In this document: positions 8,171 to 16,363 of the stretch, one piece after another
Layout of the letters: the number at the start of each line of letters is the position of its first letter
Numbering within the stretch: the first letter of the stretch is position 1
NCBI GenBank assembly: GCA_018820925.1
Contig: JAHJNJ010000025.1
Span: 1 to 42,792, forward strand
Direction of reading: 5' to 3'
DNA: 42,792 nucleotides
From: Gammaproteobacteria bacterium
Lineage (GTDB): Bacteria; Pseudomonadota; Gammaproteobacteria; Burkholderiales; Gallionellaceae
The notes under the pieces: model-generated
What the model was told of the DNA's origin: nothing
Databases searched by the model: none
Seen by the model: the letters and a program-made list of their open reading frames with translations, nothing else
Made by a program: the position numbers and the translations under genes

Positions 8171-8650
8171 ATGACCAGTCTTAACCTTAGCCTTGCCAGC
8201 CCGGGCCAGCGCATCGCCCATTCTGCGTTGCTGTCGCTGACGCATCCCAATAAATCGATGTTCGAACGGCAACGCGCCTTGCTGCGCAAGGCCGTGCCTG
8301 CAGGCTTCCCCTCGCCCGCCGACGATTATGTGGAGCGGCGCCTGAGCCTGGACGAGCATCTGATCCAGCATAAGGAATCGACCTTCTTCATGCGTGTGGC
8401 CGGACATTCGATGCGCGAGCTGGGTATCTTTGATGGCGATTTGCTGATTGTGGACCGTTCCGTGCCCGCCTCCCACGGCAGTGTGGTAGTGGCAGTGGTG
8501 GACGGCGAATTCACGGTGAAGCAATTGCTGTATACGCCGCGAGGCAAGGTGCTACGCGCCGCCCATCCCGATTATCCCGAAGTGGCCATCAGGCCGGAGC
8601 AGGATTTTTCCATCTGGGGGGTGGTGCAGTGGAACGTGCATAAGGTATGA
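8171..8650 (+). CDS. umuD: UmuD-like translesion polymerase subunit (S24 family autoprotease)
   Basis: 159 residues from ATG 8171, with GGAAG upstream. A TTG twelve bases earlier lies within the second operator and is rejected as start. The protein has the S24/LexA peptidase fold: cleavage site Ala44-Gly45 in VPAGFPSPADDY, catalytic Ser80 in VAGHSMRE and general base Lys117 in DGEFTVKQL. RecA-stimulated self-cleavage would yield UmuD', which joins UmuC as DNA polymerase V. The N-terminal segment is about 20 residues longer than in E. coli UmuD, but there is no DNA-binding helix-turn-helix, so it is not LexA itself. The stop overlaps the umuC start (ATGA), indicating translational coupling. 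Confidence 0.92.
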   Translation: MTSLNLSLASPGQRIAHSALLSLTHPNKSMFERQRALLRKAVPAGFPSPADDYVERRLSLDEHLIQHKESTFFMRVAGHSMRELGIFDGDLLIVDRSVPASHGSVVVAVVDGEFTVKQLLYTPRGKVLRAAHPDYPEVAIRPEQDFSIWGVVQWNVHKV

Positions 8651-9924
8651 CACGCGCCATCGCGCTGGTCGACTGCAACAATTTCTTCGTTTCCTGCGAA
8701 CGCGTTTTCCGCCCCGACCTGGAGGGCAAGCCCGTGGTGGTGCTTTCCAATAACGACGGCTGCGTGGTGTCGCGTTCGCAAGAGGTAAAAAACCTGGGGA
8801 TGAAGATGGCCGTACCCTGGTATCAGATGAGGGATATGGCCAGGCGCCACGGCATCATTGCTTTCTCTTCCAATTACACTCTGTATGCCGATCTTTCCAA
8901 CCGGGTGATGTCGCTGCTGGCGCAATTCAGTCCGGACCAGGAGGTGTATTCCATCGACGAATCATTCCTCGACCTGACCGGCATCCCGGACAACCACACG
9001 CAATATGCGCAGCGCATACGCGAAACCATCCGCCGCTGTGTCGGCATCCCGGTATGCGTGGGTATCGCATCCAGCAAGACATTAGCCAAACTCGCCAATC
9101 ACATTGCCAAGAAGAATCCACGCTTCGGCAGCGTCTGCGATTTCAATGCACTGTCGGAAAAAGAGCTGAACGAACTGTTCGCCGCCATCGATGTGCGCGA
9201 AGTGTGGGGTGTGGGCAGGCGCAGCGCGGACAGCCTGAACGGGATGGGTATTCATTCCGTGCTCGACCTGAAACGCGCTTCGGCAAAACGTCTGCGCGAA
9301 AAATTCAGCGTGGTGCAGGAGCGTATCGTGAACGAACTGAACGGCGTCGCCTGCCTGGAACTGGATGATGTGGTACCGGACAAGCAGCAGATCATTTGCT
9401 CGCGCTCGTTCGGTGCCTTGACTTCCCTGCTGCCCGATCTGGAACAGGCGGTGGTTGCCTATGCCACGCGCGCGGCGGAGAAGTTGCGGCAGCAGCACTC
9501 GTTAGCCGATGGCATTCAGGTGTATATCCGCACCAATCCGCACAAAGGGCGCGACCCGCAATACCAACAGTCGGTGTTGATGCCCTTGCCCGAACCGACC
9601 GACGACACGCGCTTGCTGTGCCATGCGGCATTGCACGGGCTGCGCCGGATTTATCGTGCGGGCTACGCCTATCAAAAAGCGGGCGTGATGCTGAGCGGGA
9701 TCATCCCCGCTTCCACCAGGCCGCGAACTCTGTTCGACAATGCCGTAGCACAGGAGAAGTCGCACACGTTAATGCGCACACTGGACCGTATCAACCGCAG
9801 CATGGGCAGCGGCACCATCAAGTTGCTGGGCGAAGGAACAGATACATCCTGGGCGATGCGCAGAGATCACAGGTCGAAACGCTATACGACGGAGTGGAGC
9901 GAACTGGCACTGTGTCCGGCATAG
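8647..9924 (+). CDS. umuC: UmuC, Y-family DNA polymerase V catalytic subunit
   Basis: 425 residues, close to the family's usual length of about 420. The N-terminus carries the Y-family metal site (ALVDCNNFFVSCERVF), the LSNNDGCVVSRS block and the second motif VYSIDESFLDL near residue 100, which supplies the catalytic Asp-Glu. VGIASSKTLAKLANHIAKK and the helix-hairpin-helix VWGVGRRSADSLNGMGI follow, then the little-finger domain and a C-terminal UmuC-type tail. It performs error-prone bypass of lesions. Translation is coupled to umuD through the ATGA overlap, under the two LexA-type operators. Confidence 0.95.
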   Translation: MTRAIALVDCNNFFVSCERVFRPDLEGKPVVVLSNNDGCVVSRSQEVKNLGMKMAVPWYQMRDMARRHGIIAFSSNYTLYADLSNRVMSLLAQFSPDQEVYSIDESFLDLTGIPDNHTQYAQRIRETIRRCVGIPVCVGIASSKTLAKLANHIAKKNPRFGSVCDFNALSEKELNELFAAIDVREVWGVGRRSADSLNGMGIHSVLDLKRASAKRLREKFSVVQERIVNELNGVACLELDDVVPDKQQIICSRSFGALTSLLPDLEQAVVAYATRAAEKLRQQHSLADGIQVYIRTNPHKGRDPQYQQSVLMPLPEPTDDTRLLCHAALHGLRRIYRAGYAYQKAGVMLSGIIPASTRPRTLFDNAVAQEKSHTLMRTLDRINRSMGSGTIKLLGEGTDTSWAMRRDHRSKRYTTEWSELALCPA

Positions 9925-9963
9925 CCAACGATTCCGGATCATGACGTTTGGTACGAAACGCTT

Positions 9964-10638
9964 TTAATACGGTACGTGCAATGCCTCGCACAAAAATTTC
10001 ATGAAAGGCGTTGTTTCGGCAAACCGCTTTCCCGCCAGTTTGACCAACCCCGCTCCGGTGACTTCCGCAATAGACAAGGGAGCAAGGGCGACAAAGTCCT
10101 TGCGTTTCAAATCTGCAATCGCCGGATGATCGGCAGCGTAGCCGCGCGGCGGGCGCGTCAGCGTGTCGCCCCATAACTCCCATTGCGCGCTGAATTTCCT
10201 GTCGCCGCGCGCGGCAAACCATTTCTCTGGTTTCTGCACAATGAGGTCGCGTATCTTGCCCAGTGCATCGGCCTCCGGATGCCAGCAACCGACTGCAAAA
10301 AAACACTCGTCCGTAGCGATGTGTACATAAAAACCCGGTGCGTGAATATCCTTGCCCAGTGCATGGCGGAACTGAATGCCGATGTTGGTCTTGTATGGGG
10401 TCTTGTCGCGCGAGAAGCGCGTGTCACGAAACACGCGCATCAGCGAGCCGCCCATCTTGCGCGGTTCGGCGCGGAAGTTGGGGGCGAAAGCCTTGAGCGG
10501 AGAATCCATTGCTTCGATGAAATCCAGCGCGGGTTCGCGCACCAGCGCTTCATAGCGCGGCTTGTTTTCCTCGAACCAGGCCCGGTTGTTGTTGGCGGCC
10601 AGTTCGTCGAGGAATTTGAAGGTGGCTTTGCTGAACAT
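9964..10638 (-). CDS. DUF2461 family protein
   Basis: 224 residues from ATG 10638. The family signature is clear: N-terminal FLDELAANNNRAWFEENKPRYEALV, then SLMRVFRDTRFSRDKTPYKTNIGIQFRH and GFYVHIATDECFFAVGCWHPE. These match the TIGR02453/DUF2461 group, whose biochemical role is unknown. It is probably soluble and cytoplasmic. It lies 47 bp downstream of the ABC-2 exporter genes on the same strand and may be co-transcribed with them, and it converges with umuC with 39 bp between. No function is claimed. Confidence 0.88.
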   Translation of the reverse strand: MFSKATFKFLDELAANNNRAWFEENKPRYEALVREPALDFIEAMDSPLKAFAPNFRAEPRKMGGSLMRVFRDTRFSRDKTPYKTNIGIQFRHALGKDIHAPGFYVHIATDECFFAVGCWHPEADALGKIRDLIVQKPEKWFAARGDRKFSAQWELWGDTLTRPPRGYAADHPAIADLKRKDFVALAPLSIAEVTGAGLVKLAGKRFAETTPFMKFLCEALHVPY

Positions 10639-10685
10639 GGTATCAATGACCTCCTGCCGGTTGGAAGAACATTACAGCTCTCAAT

Positions 10686-11693
10686 TCATTCCCACTTGAA
10701 CACATACGCGCCAATCGCAAGAAAAACGATGCTCATGACAGAAAGCACCCAGATCTGCGGCATCACCTGGGACAGCGTGGCGCCTTCGTTCATGATGGTA
10801 CGCGCAGCCGTAATCATGTGGGTCAGCGGGAAGATCAGCGACAGCTTTTGCACCCACACCTGCGCGCCTTCCAGCGAAAACCATGCGCCCGAGAGCAGCA
10901 TCATCGGCCAGGTTACAAGATTGAGTATGCCGCCGGCCAGTTCCTCGCTGGCCGTGCGCGCCGCAATGAGCAATCCGATGGAGATCATGCTCATCGCCCC
11001 CAGGGTGGCAATCAGCAGCAATAGCCAATACGAGCCCTGCATGTTGAACTTGATGAAGAAATTACATCCGCCATAGACCACCGTAGTGACCACCATGATC
11101 AGCAGCAAACGCGAAACCAGTTGCGCAAACAGGAATTGGAAAGCGCCCAGCGGCGTTGCCTTCAGGCGTTTCAGGAAACCGTTCTTGCGATAACGCACGA
11201 TCACGAAGCCGACGCCGAACAGGCAGGCGAACATCATGTTCATGCCCAGGATGCCGGGCAGGAACCAGTCGACGTAGCGTATCTCCGCCCCTTCCACGGT
11301 TTGCCGCTCGAAGCGGTTGCCCTCCGTGCCCAGGAGAATGCGCTCCAGCAGATAGCCGTTGGGCGAACTGGAATTGATCCAGTATTTTGGCGCGCCGTCC
11401 ACATCGATCAGCATGTCCATCTGATGGTGCTCCACCTTGCCGATTGCTGTGTGCAGATCGTCATACGGGACAAATGAAATATATTTCGTCGCTTGCAGCG
11501 CGGGCGCGGCGCTGTGCAGCTTTTCGATGCCGCCCACGATGCCGATCTTGTAGATTTCCTTGTTGCTGCCGGAAAAGGTAAATGCCAGCCCGAACACCAG
11601 CATGAACGGCATGGCGAGATTCCAGGCCAGGGCCGAGCGGTCGCGCAGGAATTCCATATTGCGGGCATGCAATACGGCCAGGAATTTCTTCAT
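10686..11693 (-). CDS. ABC-2 type exporter permease
   Basis: 335 residues. One N-terminal membrane segment (NLAMPFMLVFGLAFTF, about 27-42) is followed by a periplasmic domain of about 130 residues and five C-terminal hydrophobic helices. The hydrophobic segments GMNMMFACLFGVGFVIV, LLLIMVVTTVVYGG, LLLLIATLGAMSMISIGLLI and IWVLSVMSIVFLAIGAYVF are visible. The arrangement is typical of ABC-2/DrrB/YhhJ-like permeases. It is encoded directly after its ATPase with a 4-bp ATGA overlap. The substrate cannot be read from the sequence; drugs, lipids or polysaccharide are family possibilities. Confidence 0.88.
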   Translation of the reverse strand: MKKFLAVLHARNMEFLRDRSALAWNLAMPFMLVFGLAFTFSGSNKEIYKIGIVGGIEKLHSAAPALQATKYISFVPYDDLHTAIGKVEHHQMDMLIDVDGAPKYWINSSSPNGYLLERILLGTEGNRFERQTVEGAEIRYVDWFLPGILGMNMMFACLFGVGFVIVRYRKNGFLKRLKATPLGAFQFLFAQLVSRLLLIMVVTTVVYGGCNFFIKFNMQGSYWLLLLIATLGAMSMISIGLLIAARTASEELAGGILNLVTWPMMLLSGAWFSLEGAQVWVQKLSLIFPLTHMITAARTIMNEGATLSQVMPQIWVLSVMSIVFLAIGAYVFKWE

Positions 11694-12574
11694 GATATGA
11701 GTTTCTTTCCGGTTACATTGATGAACAGGTCTTCCAGCGTCCAGGCGCGGATGCGCAAACGATCCAGATTGACGCCATGCTCCATCAGTTGCTGCAAGGT
11801 GTGATGCAGACGATTGGTTCTGATTTCCAGCATATCTCCCGCCTCCACCGCACTCAGTTCTAACCCGGCAAGCTTATCTCCGGCATCGGTTTGGGGAATC
11901 TGCAATATCACGTCGCCGAAATGCTCGGACAGCAAATGCGCAGGCGTACCCTGTGACACGATGCGTCCCTTGTCCATGATGGCGATCTCGTCGCACAGTG
12001 CGTACGCCTCCTCCATGTAATGCGTAGTCAGCACGATGGTCTTGTTACGCGACTTGACCAGCTTGACCAGGTCCCAGAAATTGCGCCGGGCTTGCGGATC
12101 CAGTCCGGTGGTCGGTTCATCCAGAAAGATCAGCTCGGGATCGTTGATCAGCGCCAACGCAAGCAACAGGCGCTGCCGCTGCCCGCCGGAAATTTTGCGG
12201 GTATCGCGTTCCAGAATGTCCGCCAGCGAGCACAACTCGATCAACTCCGGAATCGGCAGCGTGCGGCGATAGAGGTGCTCGAACAATTCCAGCGTTTCGC
12301 GCACCGTCAGGAATTCCTGCAGCGCCGTGTGTTGAAATTGTATGCCGACCTCTTCGCGATATTGCGTTCCCAGCGGCTCGCCTTTGTACAGCACGGTACC
12401 GCTGGTTTGCATCTGTATGCCTTCCAGCATCTCGATGGTGGTGGTTTTGCCCGCACCGTTGGGACCGAGCAGGCCGAAGCAAATGCCCTTTGGTATGGCA
12501 AGGTCAATCCCGTCAACTGCGGTGACACCGGGGTATTGTTTAATCAGATTGGTGGCGGTGATAATTGGAGACAT
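11690..12574 (-). CDS. ABC-2 type exporter ATP-binding protein (CcmA/DrrA type)
   Basis: 294 residues. Walker A is GPNGAGKTT (near residue 37), the Q-loop lies in VGIQFQHTALQEF, the signature is ISGGQRQRLLLALAL, Walker B is LIFLDEPTTGLD and the switch His is in VLTTHYMEEAY. A C-terminal extension of about 80 residues (ending RAWTLEDLFINVTGKKL) is typical of DrrA/NodI-like exporters. It powers the permease encoded next, whose start overlaps its stop. The ATPase-permease-DUF2461 order on the minus strand suggests one transcript. It is divergent from the ferredoxin reductase gene, with a shared upstream region of about 127 bp. Confidence 0.92.
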   Translation of the reverse strand: MSPIITATNLIKQYPGVTAVDGIDLAIPKGICFGLLGPNGAGKTTTIEMLEGIQMQTSGTVLYKGEPLGTQYREEVGIQFQHTALQEFLTVRETLELFEHLYRRTLPIPELIELCSLADILERDTRKISGGQRQRLLLALALINDPELIFLDEPTTGLDPQARRNFWDLVKLVKSRNKTIVLTTHYMEEAYALCDEIAIMDKGRIVSQGTPAHLLSEHFGDVILQIPQTDAGDKLAGLELSAVEAGDMLEIRTNRLHHTLQQLMEHGVNLDRLRIRAWTLEDLFINVTGKKLIS

Positions 12575-12701
12575 GTTTTTTATGTAGTGAAATGAGCGTC
12601 ACCAATGAATGTGTGGAGACTTGATATCCACCTCAAAATTATTGGTACTTTCTGAAAATGTTAGCATACGCCGCACATATTACTCGACGTGGAGGAAACT
12701 C

Positions 12702-14057
12702 ATGCGTGTTGCAATAATTGGTTCAGGGCCTGCCGGGTTCTACGCCGCAGAAGCTCTGCTCAGACGCACGGATGAGGTGGTTCATGTCGATATGTTCGAC
12801 CGCTTGCCTACTCCATACGGTCTTGTACGGGGCGGCGTTGCGCCGGATCATCAGAACATCAAGGCAGTCACCCGCGTTTACGAGAAGACGGCGGCACGTC
12901 CCACTTTCAGATTTATCGGCAATGTGCGGCTCGGCAGCGACATTTCAGTGGAAGAATTGCGTCGGCACTACCATCAGATTGTCTATGCAGTGGGGAACGA
13001 GGCTGACCGTCGCCTCGGTATTCCGGGAGAAGGGGTATCGCGCTGCACACCGGCAACAGTTTTTATCGGCTGGTATAACGGACATCCGGACTACCGACAT
13101 GCAAAAATCGATTTATCGGTGTCGCGCGTCGCGGTGGTAGGTAACGGCAATGTCGCCATTGATGCTGCCCGTGTTCTGCTGCGCACCCCTGCCGAACTTG
13201 AAAAAACAGACATTGCCGCACATGCACTGGACGCTCTGCGCAACAGTCGGGTACGCGAGGTATACATTCTCGGACGGCGCGGGCCGCAGCAAGCGGCGTT
13301 TACCCCGGTTGAACTGAAAGAACTCGGCGAGATGGAGGATGTCGACCCGGTCGTCAATCCAGGTGAACTGGCGGGCTGCGTCAGCCAGGAATCTGCGCGC
13401 AATTCACAACAGGACAAGAACCTGAAAATTCTCCAATCGTTTGCCGAACGGCCGCCCGGTACAAAGACAAAGAAGCTTCATCTGCGCTTCCTCGTTTCGC
13501 CGACCGAGATTCTTGCAGACGGCGACGGCCATGTTGCCGCAATCAAACTGGAGAAGAACCGCCTGGAGATGCAACCCGACGGAACAGCTTCTGCACGCGG
13601 AACGGGCGTATTTGAAACACTCGATGTTGGCATGGTGTTGCCCGCAATCGGGTTCAGCCTGGAGCACATTGCCGGTGTCCCCTATGACGAGAAAGCACGG
13701 ATCATTGCCAACGAAGACGGGCGTGTCGTCGACCCTGTCAATCGCTCGGTGATTGCCAACGAATACGTTGTCGGCTGGGCGCGAACCGGCGCGCAGGGAC
13801 TCATCGGCTCGCACAAGGCCGCCTCCGCCCACGTGGTCGCGCACATGATTGCCGATGGCGGCAAGCTCGCGGCACGGGAGCTTCCGGAACGTGATGCAAT
13901 CATTACTTTACTTCGCGAACGCGGTTTGCAAACGGTCTCTTTCGATGACTGGAAACAGCTTGACGAGGTGGAGGTTGCACGCGGAGAGCGGCGCGATGCA
14001 CCGCGCGACAAGATTGTGGACGTCGGGACGATGCTCGACATTCTTTCCCAACGTTGA
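12702..14057 (+). CDS. Ferredoxin/adrenodoxin-type NADP+ reductase (FAD)
   Basis: 451 residues from ATG 12702, preceded by GGAGG at the proper distance; an earlier in-frame Met lacks one. The N-terminal FAD-binding motif is VAIIGSGPAGFYAAEALL. Then come FDRLPTPYGLVRGGVAPDHQ, typical of the adrenodoxin reductase/FprA family, the NADP-binding VAVVGNGNVAIDAARVLL near residue 140, and VGWARTGAQGLIGSHKA near the C-terminus. The enzyme passes electrons between NADPH and a ferredoxin. No ferredoxin gene is adjacent, so the partner is unknown. It seems to be a single-gene unit reading away from the ABC exporter. Confidence 0.9.
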   Translation: MRVAIIGSGPAGFYAAEALLRRTDEVVHVDMFDRLPTPYGLVRGGVAPDHQNIKAVTRVYEKTAARPTFRFIGNVRLGSDISVEELRRHYHQIVYAVGNEADRRLGIPGEGVSRCTPATVFIGWYNGHPDYRHAKIDLSVSRVAVVGNGNVAIDAARVLLRTPAELEKTDIAAHALDALRNSRVREVYILGRRGPQQAAFTPVELKELGEMEDVDPVVNPGELAGCVSQESARNSQQDKNLKILQSFAERPPGTKTKKLHLRFLVSPTEILADGDGHVAAIKLEKNRLEMQPDGTASARGTGVFETLDVGMVLPAIGFSLEHIAGVPYDEKARIIANEDGRVVDPVNRSVIANEYVVGWARTGAQGLIGSHKAASAHVVAHMIADGGKLAARELPERDAIITLLRERGLQTVSFDDWKQLDEVEVARGERRDAPRDKIVDVGTMLDILSQR

Positions 14058-14115
14058 ATTGTGGTTATGGAAGAGGTCCGCTATGGCATTGTGGATTGAA
14101 CTCGCACCGAAGCGG

Positions 14116-14448
14116 CTATGCAATCACGTCCTTGGGGTTAAAACCATACTGGTTTGCGCCGGGCTTGCCTTCCAGCAACATCATGAACAGCAATACGACA
14201 TCAATGACCGGAACGATGGCGATCAGAAACCACCATCCGCTGCGATCAATGTCATGCAGCCTGCGAACTGATACTGCGATACTTGGAATGAGAACGGCTA
14301 CCGTATAGACCGCCCACAAATCATTCATGGAGGCATAAAGAATAATAGTAACGAAGATGTTGATCAGGGTGAATTGCCAGAATTCTTCCCTGCCCGCCCT
14401 TCCATCAAACACGGCATAGTTTTTCAACACATCCAGATACCAAGCCAT
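14116..14448 (-). CDS. DUF805 family small membrane protein
   Basis: 110 residues from ATG 14446-14448, preceded by AAAGGG; an earlier start at 14472 has no ribosome site. The family hallmarks are N-terminal WYLDVLKNYAVFDGRAGREEFW, the motif SVRRLHDIDRSGWW, and several hydrophobic helices (INIFVTIILYASM, VYTVAVLIPSIAV, FLIAIVPVIDVVLLFMML). DUF805 (YhaH-like) proteins sit in the inner membrane and have no established function. The gene converges with the ferredoxin reductase gene. Confidence 0.88.
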   Translation of the reverse strand: MAWYLDVLKNYAVFDGRAGREEFWQFTLINIFVTIILYASMNDLWAVYTVAVLIPSIAVSVRRLHDIDRSGWWFLIAIVPVIDVVLLFMMLLEGKPGANQYGFNPKDVIA

Positions 14449-14638
14449 TTTATCCCTTTCGTTTTTTTCCATTTCGACAACATGGTTACGAACTCTTGGC
14501 GGCGGAGCCTAACAACAAAGTATCGTTGAGAACATATGCCAAAAGATATAGACCTTAGCCTAGACCAAAGACTATGCAGCGTTGAAAATAAAGAAAATTT
14601 TGCGGGACAGTTGAATGATATTGTTGGCTATTGAACTC

Positions 14639-14666
14639 AAAAACGGGCACTTGGATCAAGTGTCCG
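14639..14666 (-). terminator. Rho-independent terminator, distal to tRNA-Arg
   Basis: On the minus strand the arms CGGACACTTG and CAAGTGCCCG (one mismatch) enclose a 3-nt loop and are followed by five T. It lies about 100 bp beyond the tRNA-Arg terminator and may be a back-up stop for the tRNA transcript. Confidence 0.7.
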
Positions 14667-14722
14667 TCCGTTTGATAAATCCGGCGCGCTTACATCAGTC
14701 CGACTATCAGGGCCACAAAATG

Positions 14723-14757
14723 AAAAATGGGCCAGACCATTTCTGATCTAACCCATT
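14723..14757 (-). terminator. Rho-independent terminator of the tRNA-Ser/tRNA-Arg unit
   Basis: It starts 5 bp past the encoded CCA of tRNA-Arg. On the minus strand a 14-bp stem (AATGGGTTAGATCA with TGGTCTGGCCCATT, including G-T pairs) closes a GAAA tetraloop and is followed by a short T run. The GNRA loop and position make this a convincing terminator. Confidence 0.82.
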
Positions 14758-14761
14758 GGAT

Positions 14762-14838
14762 TGGTGCGCCGGAAGAGATTCGAACTCCTGACCCCTTGGT
14801 TCGTAGCCAAGTACTCTATCCAGCTGAGCTACCGGCGC
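14762..14838 (-). tRNA. tRNA-Arg (anticodon ACG)
   Basis: 77 nt including an encoded CCA. The acceptor pair is GCGCCGG/CCGGCGC with discriminator A. The anticodon arm is CTTGG-CTACGAA-CCAAG and the T-loop is GTTCGAATC. Anticodon ACG is presumably edited to ICG by TadA. It is transcribed after tRNA-Ser, with 27 bp between. Confidence 0.97.
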
Positions 14839-14865
14839 ATTTTGTTGCGTTATTGCATGTTTCTG

Positions 14866-14959
14866 TGGCGGAGAAGGAGGGATTCGAACCCTCGATACAA
14901 GTTTAAGCTCGTATGCGCCCTTAGCAGGGGCGTGCCTTCGACCACTCGGCCACTTCTCC
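14866..14959 (-). tRNA. tRNA-Ser (anticodon GCT)
   Basis: 94 nt including an encoded CCA, with the long variable arm of class II tRNAs. The acceptor is GGAGAAG/CTTCTCC with discriminator G. The anticodon arm is CGCCC-CTGCTAA-GGGCG, so GCT reads AGC/AGU. Confidence 0.97.
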
Positions 14960-15007
14960 GAAGGCCGCGAATAATACTGACTCGAGACTAACCGGTCAAA
15001 CGATTTA

Positions 15008-16237
15008 TTAGCTTTCTTGGTCCAGATCGAAGGCTTTATGCAGTACGCGCACGGCCAGTTCCAGATATTTCTCGTCGATGACCACGGATATCTTGATCTC
15101 GGAGGTGGAAATCATCTGGATGTTGATGCCCTCTTCCGCCAGGGTGCGGAACATCTTGCTGGCGATGCCCACATGCGAACGCATGCCGACGCCGACCACG
15201 GAGACCTTGGCGGTCTTGTTGTCGCCAATGACTTCACGCGCACCGATGTGCGGTTGCACCTGGTTTTTCAGGATGTCCATCGCTTTGGCAAATTCGTTGC
15301 GATGCACGGTGAAGGAAAAGTCGGTGGTACCGTCCACGCCGACGTTCTGGATGATCATGTCCACATCGACCTGGGCTTCGCTCACCGGACCGAGAATTTG
15401 ATACGCAATGCCGGGCTTGTCGGGCACGCCGCGCACGGTGATCTTGGCTTCATCGCGGTTGAACGCGATCCCTGAAATGATTGCCTGTTCCATTTTATTG
15501 CCTTCCTCGAAAGTGATCAGCGTCCCCTCGCCCTCATCCGTGAAGCTGGAGAGCACGCGCAGTTTGACTTTGTATTTGCCGGCGAACTCGACCGAGCGGA
15601 TCTGCAGCACCTTGGAACCCAGGCTCGCCATTTCCAGCATCTCTTCGAACGTGATGCTTTTCAGGCGGCGCGCTTCGGGAACCAGACGCGGGTCGGTGGT
15701 GTAAACGCCGTCCACGTCGGTGTAGATCTGGCATTCGTCGGCACGCAGTGCGGCCGCGATGGCCACGCCGGTGGTATCCGATCCGCCGCGTCCCAGTGTG
15801 GTGATATTGCCGTCAGCATCCATACCCTGAAATCCGGCCACGACAACGACATGATCGTTGGCGAGATCGGTACGAATATTTTGCTCATCAATACTGACGA
15901 TACGCGCCTTGGTGAAAGAACTATCGGTGAGTATTTTGACCTGTGCGCCGGTGTAGCTCTTGGCTTTCAGACCGGCATCCTTGAGCGCCATCGCCAGCAG
16001 GCCGATGGTGACCTGTTCGCCGGTGGAGATCACCACGTCGAGTTCGCGCGGATCGGGGTTTTTCTGGATTTCCTTGGCCAGCGCAATCAGGCGGTTGGTC
16101 TCGCCGCTCATGGCAGAAACCACCACCACGACCTGGTGCCCCTGTGCCTTGTATTTTGCTACGCGCTGCGCAACGTTCCTGATGCGCTCGGGGCTGCCCA
16201 TGGAGGTGCCGCCGTATTTCTGAACAATCAATGCCAC
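15008..16237 (-). CDS. lysC: Aspartate kinase, lysine-sensitive type with two ACT domains
   Basis: 409 residues from a GTG start (16235-16237) with AGG-type ribosome site. It phosphorylates aspartate, the first step toward lysine, threonine, methionine and diaminopimelate. N-terminal VQKYGGTSMGSPERI and VVVVSAMSGETNRLI form the amino-acid kinase domain; GRGGSDTTGVAIAAAL and DVDGVYTTDPRLVP line the substrate site. Two ACT domains occupy residues about 265-409 (ITVRGVPDKPGIAYQILG; VSVVGVGMRSHVGIASKMF). The length fits the monofunctional alpha-subunit. In many bacteria an internal start also makes a short beta-subunit; one is not proven here. The gene is divergent from recJ. Confidence 0.96.
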   Translation of the reverse strand: MALIVQKYGGTSMGSPERIRNVAQRVAKYKAQGHQVVVVVSAMSGETNRLIALAKEIQKNPDPRELDVVISTGEQVTIGLLAMALKDAGLKAKSYTGAQVKILTDSSFTKARIVSIDEQNIRTDLANDHVVVVAGFQGMDADGNITTLGRGGSDTTGVAIAAALRADECQIYTDVDGVYTTDPRLVPEARRLKSITFEEMLEMASLGSKVLQIRSVEFAGKYKVKLRVLSSFTDEGEGTLITFEEGNKMEQAIISGIAFNRDEAKITVRGVPDKPGIAYQILGPVSEAQVDVDMIIQNVGVDGTTDFSFTVHRNEFAKAMDILKNQVQPHIGAREVIGDNKTAKVSVVGVGMRSHVGIASKMFRTLAEEGINIQMISTSEIKISVVIDEKYLELAVRVLHKAFDLDQES

Positions 16238-16363
16238 GATATGCCTGTGCCGTTTTTTGTGAGGGCGGCATTCTAACTTAACTGGCGTAAAAAGACGATT
16301 GCCGCTCTGCTACACTGTGACAAAACAATACTCGACCATGGCAAAACCAATACAAGCGTCCCA

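Larger units (their letters stand above)
14449..14761. other. Intergenic region between DUF805 gene and tRNA-Arg
   Basis: About 313 bp, AT-rich. It contains the DUF805 ribosome site, presumably its promoter, and two strong terminator-like hairpins facing out of the tRNA-Arg gene (listed separately). I see no protein-coding frame worth calling. Confidence 0.6.
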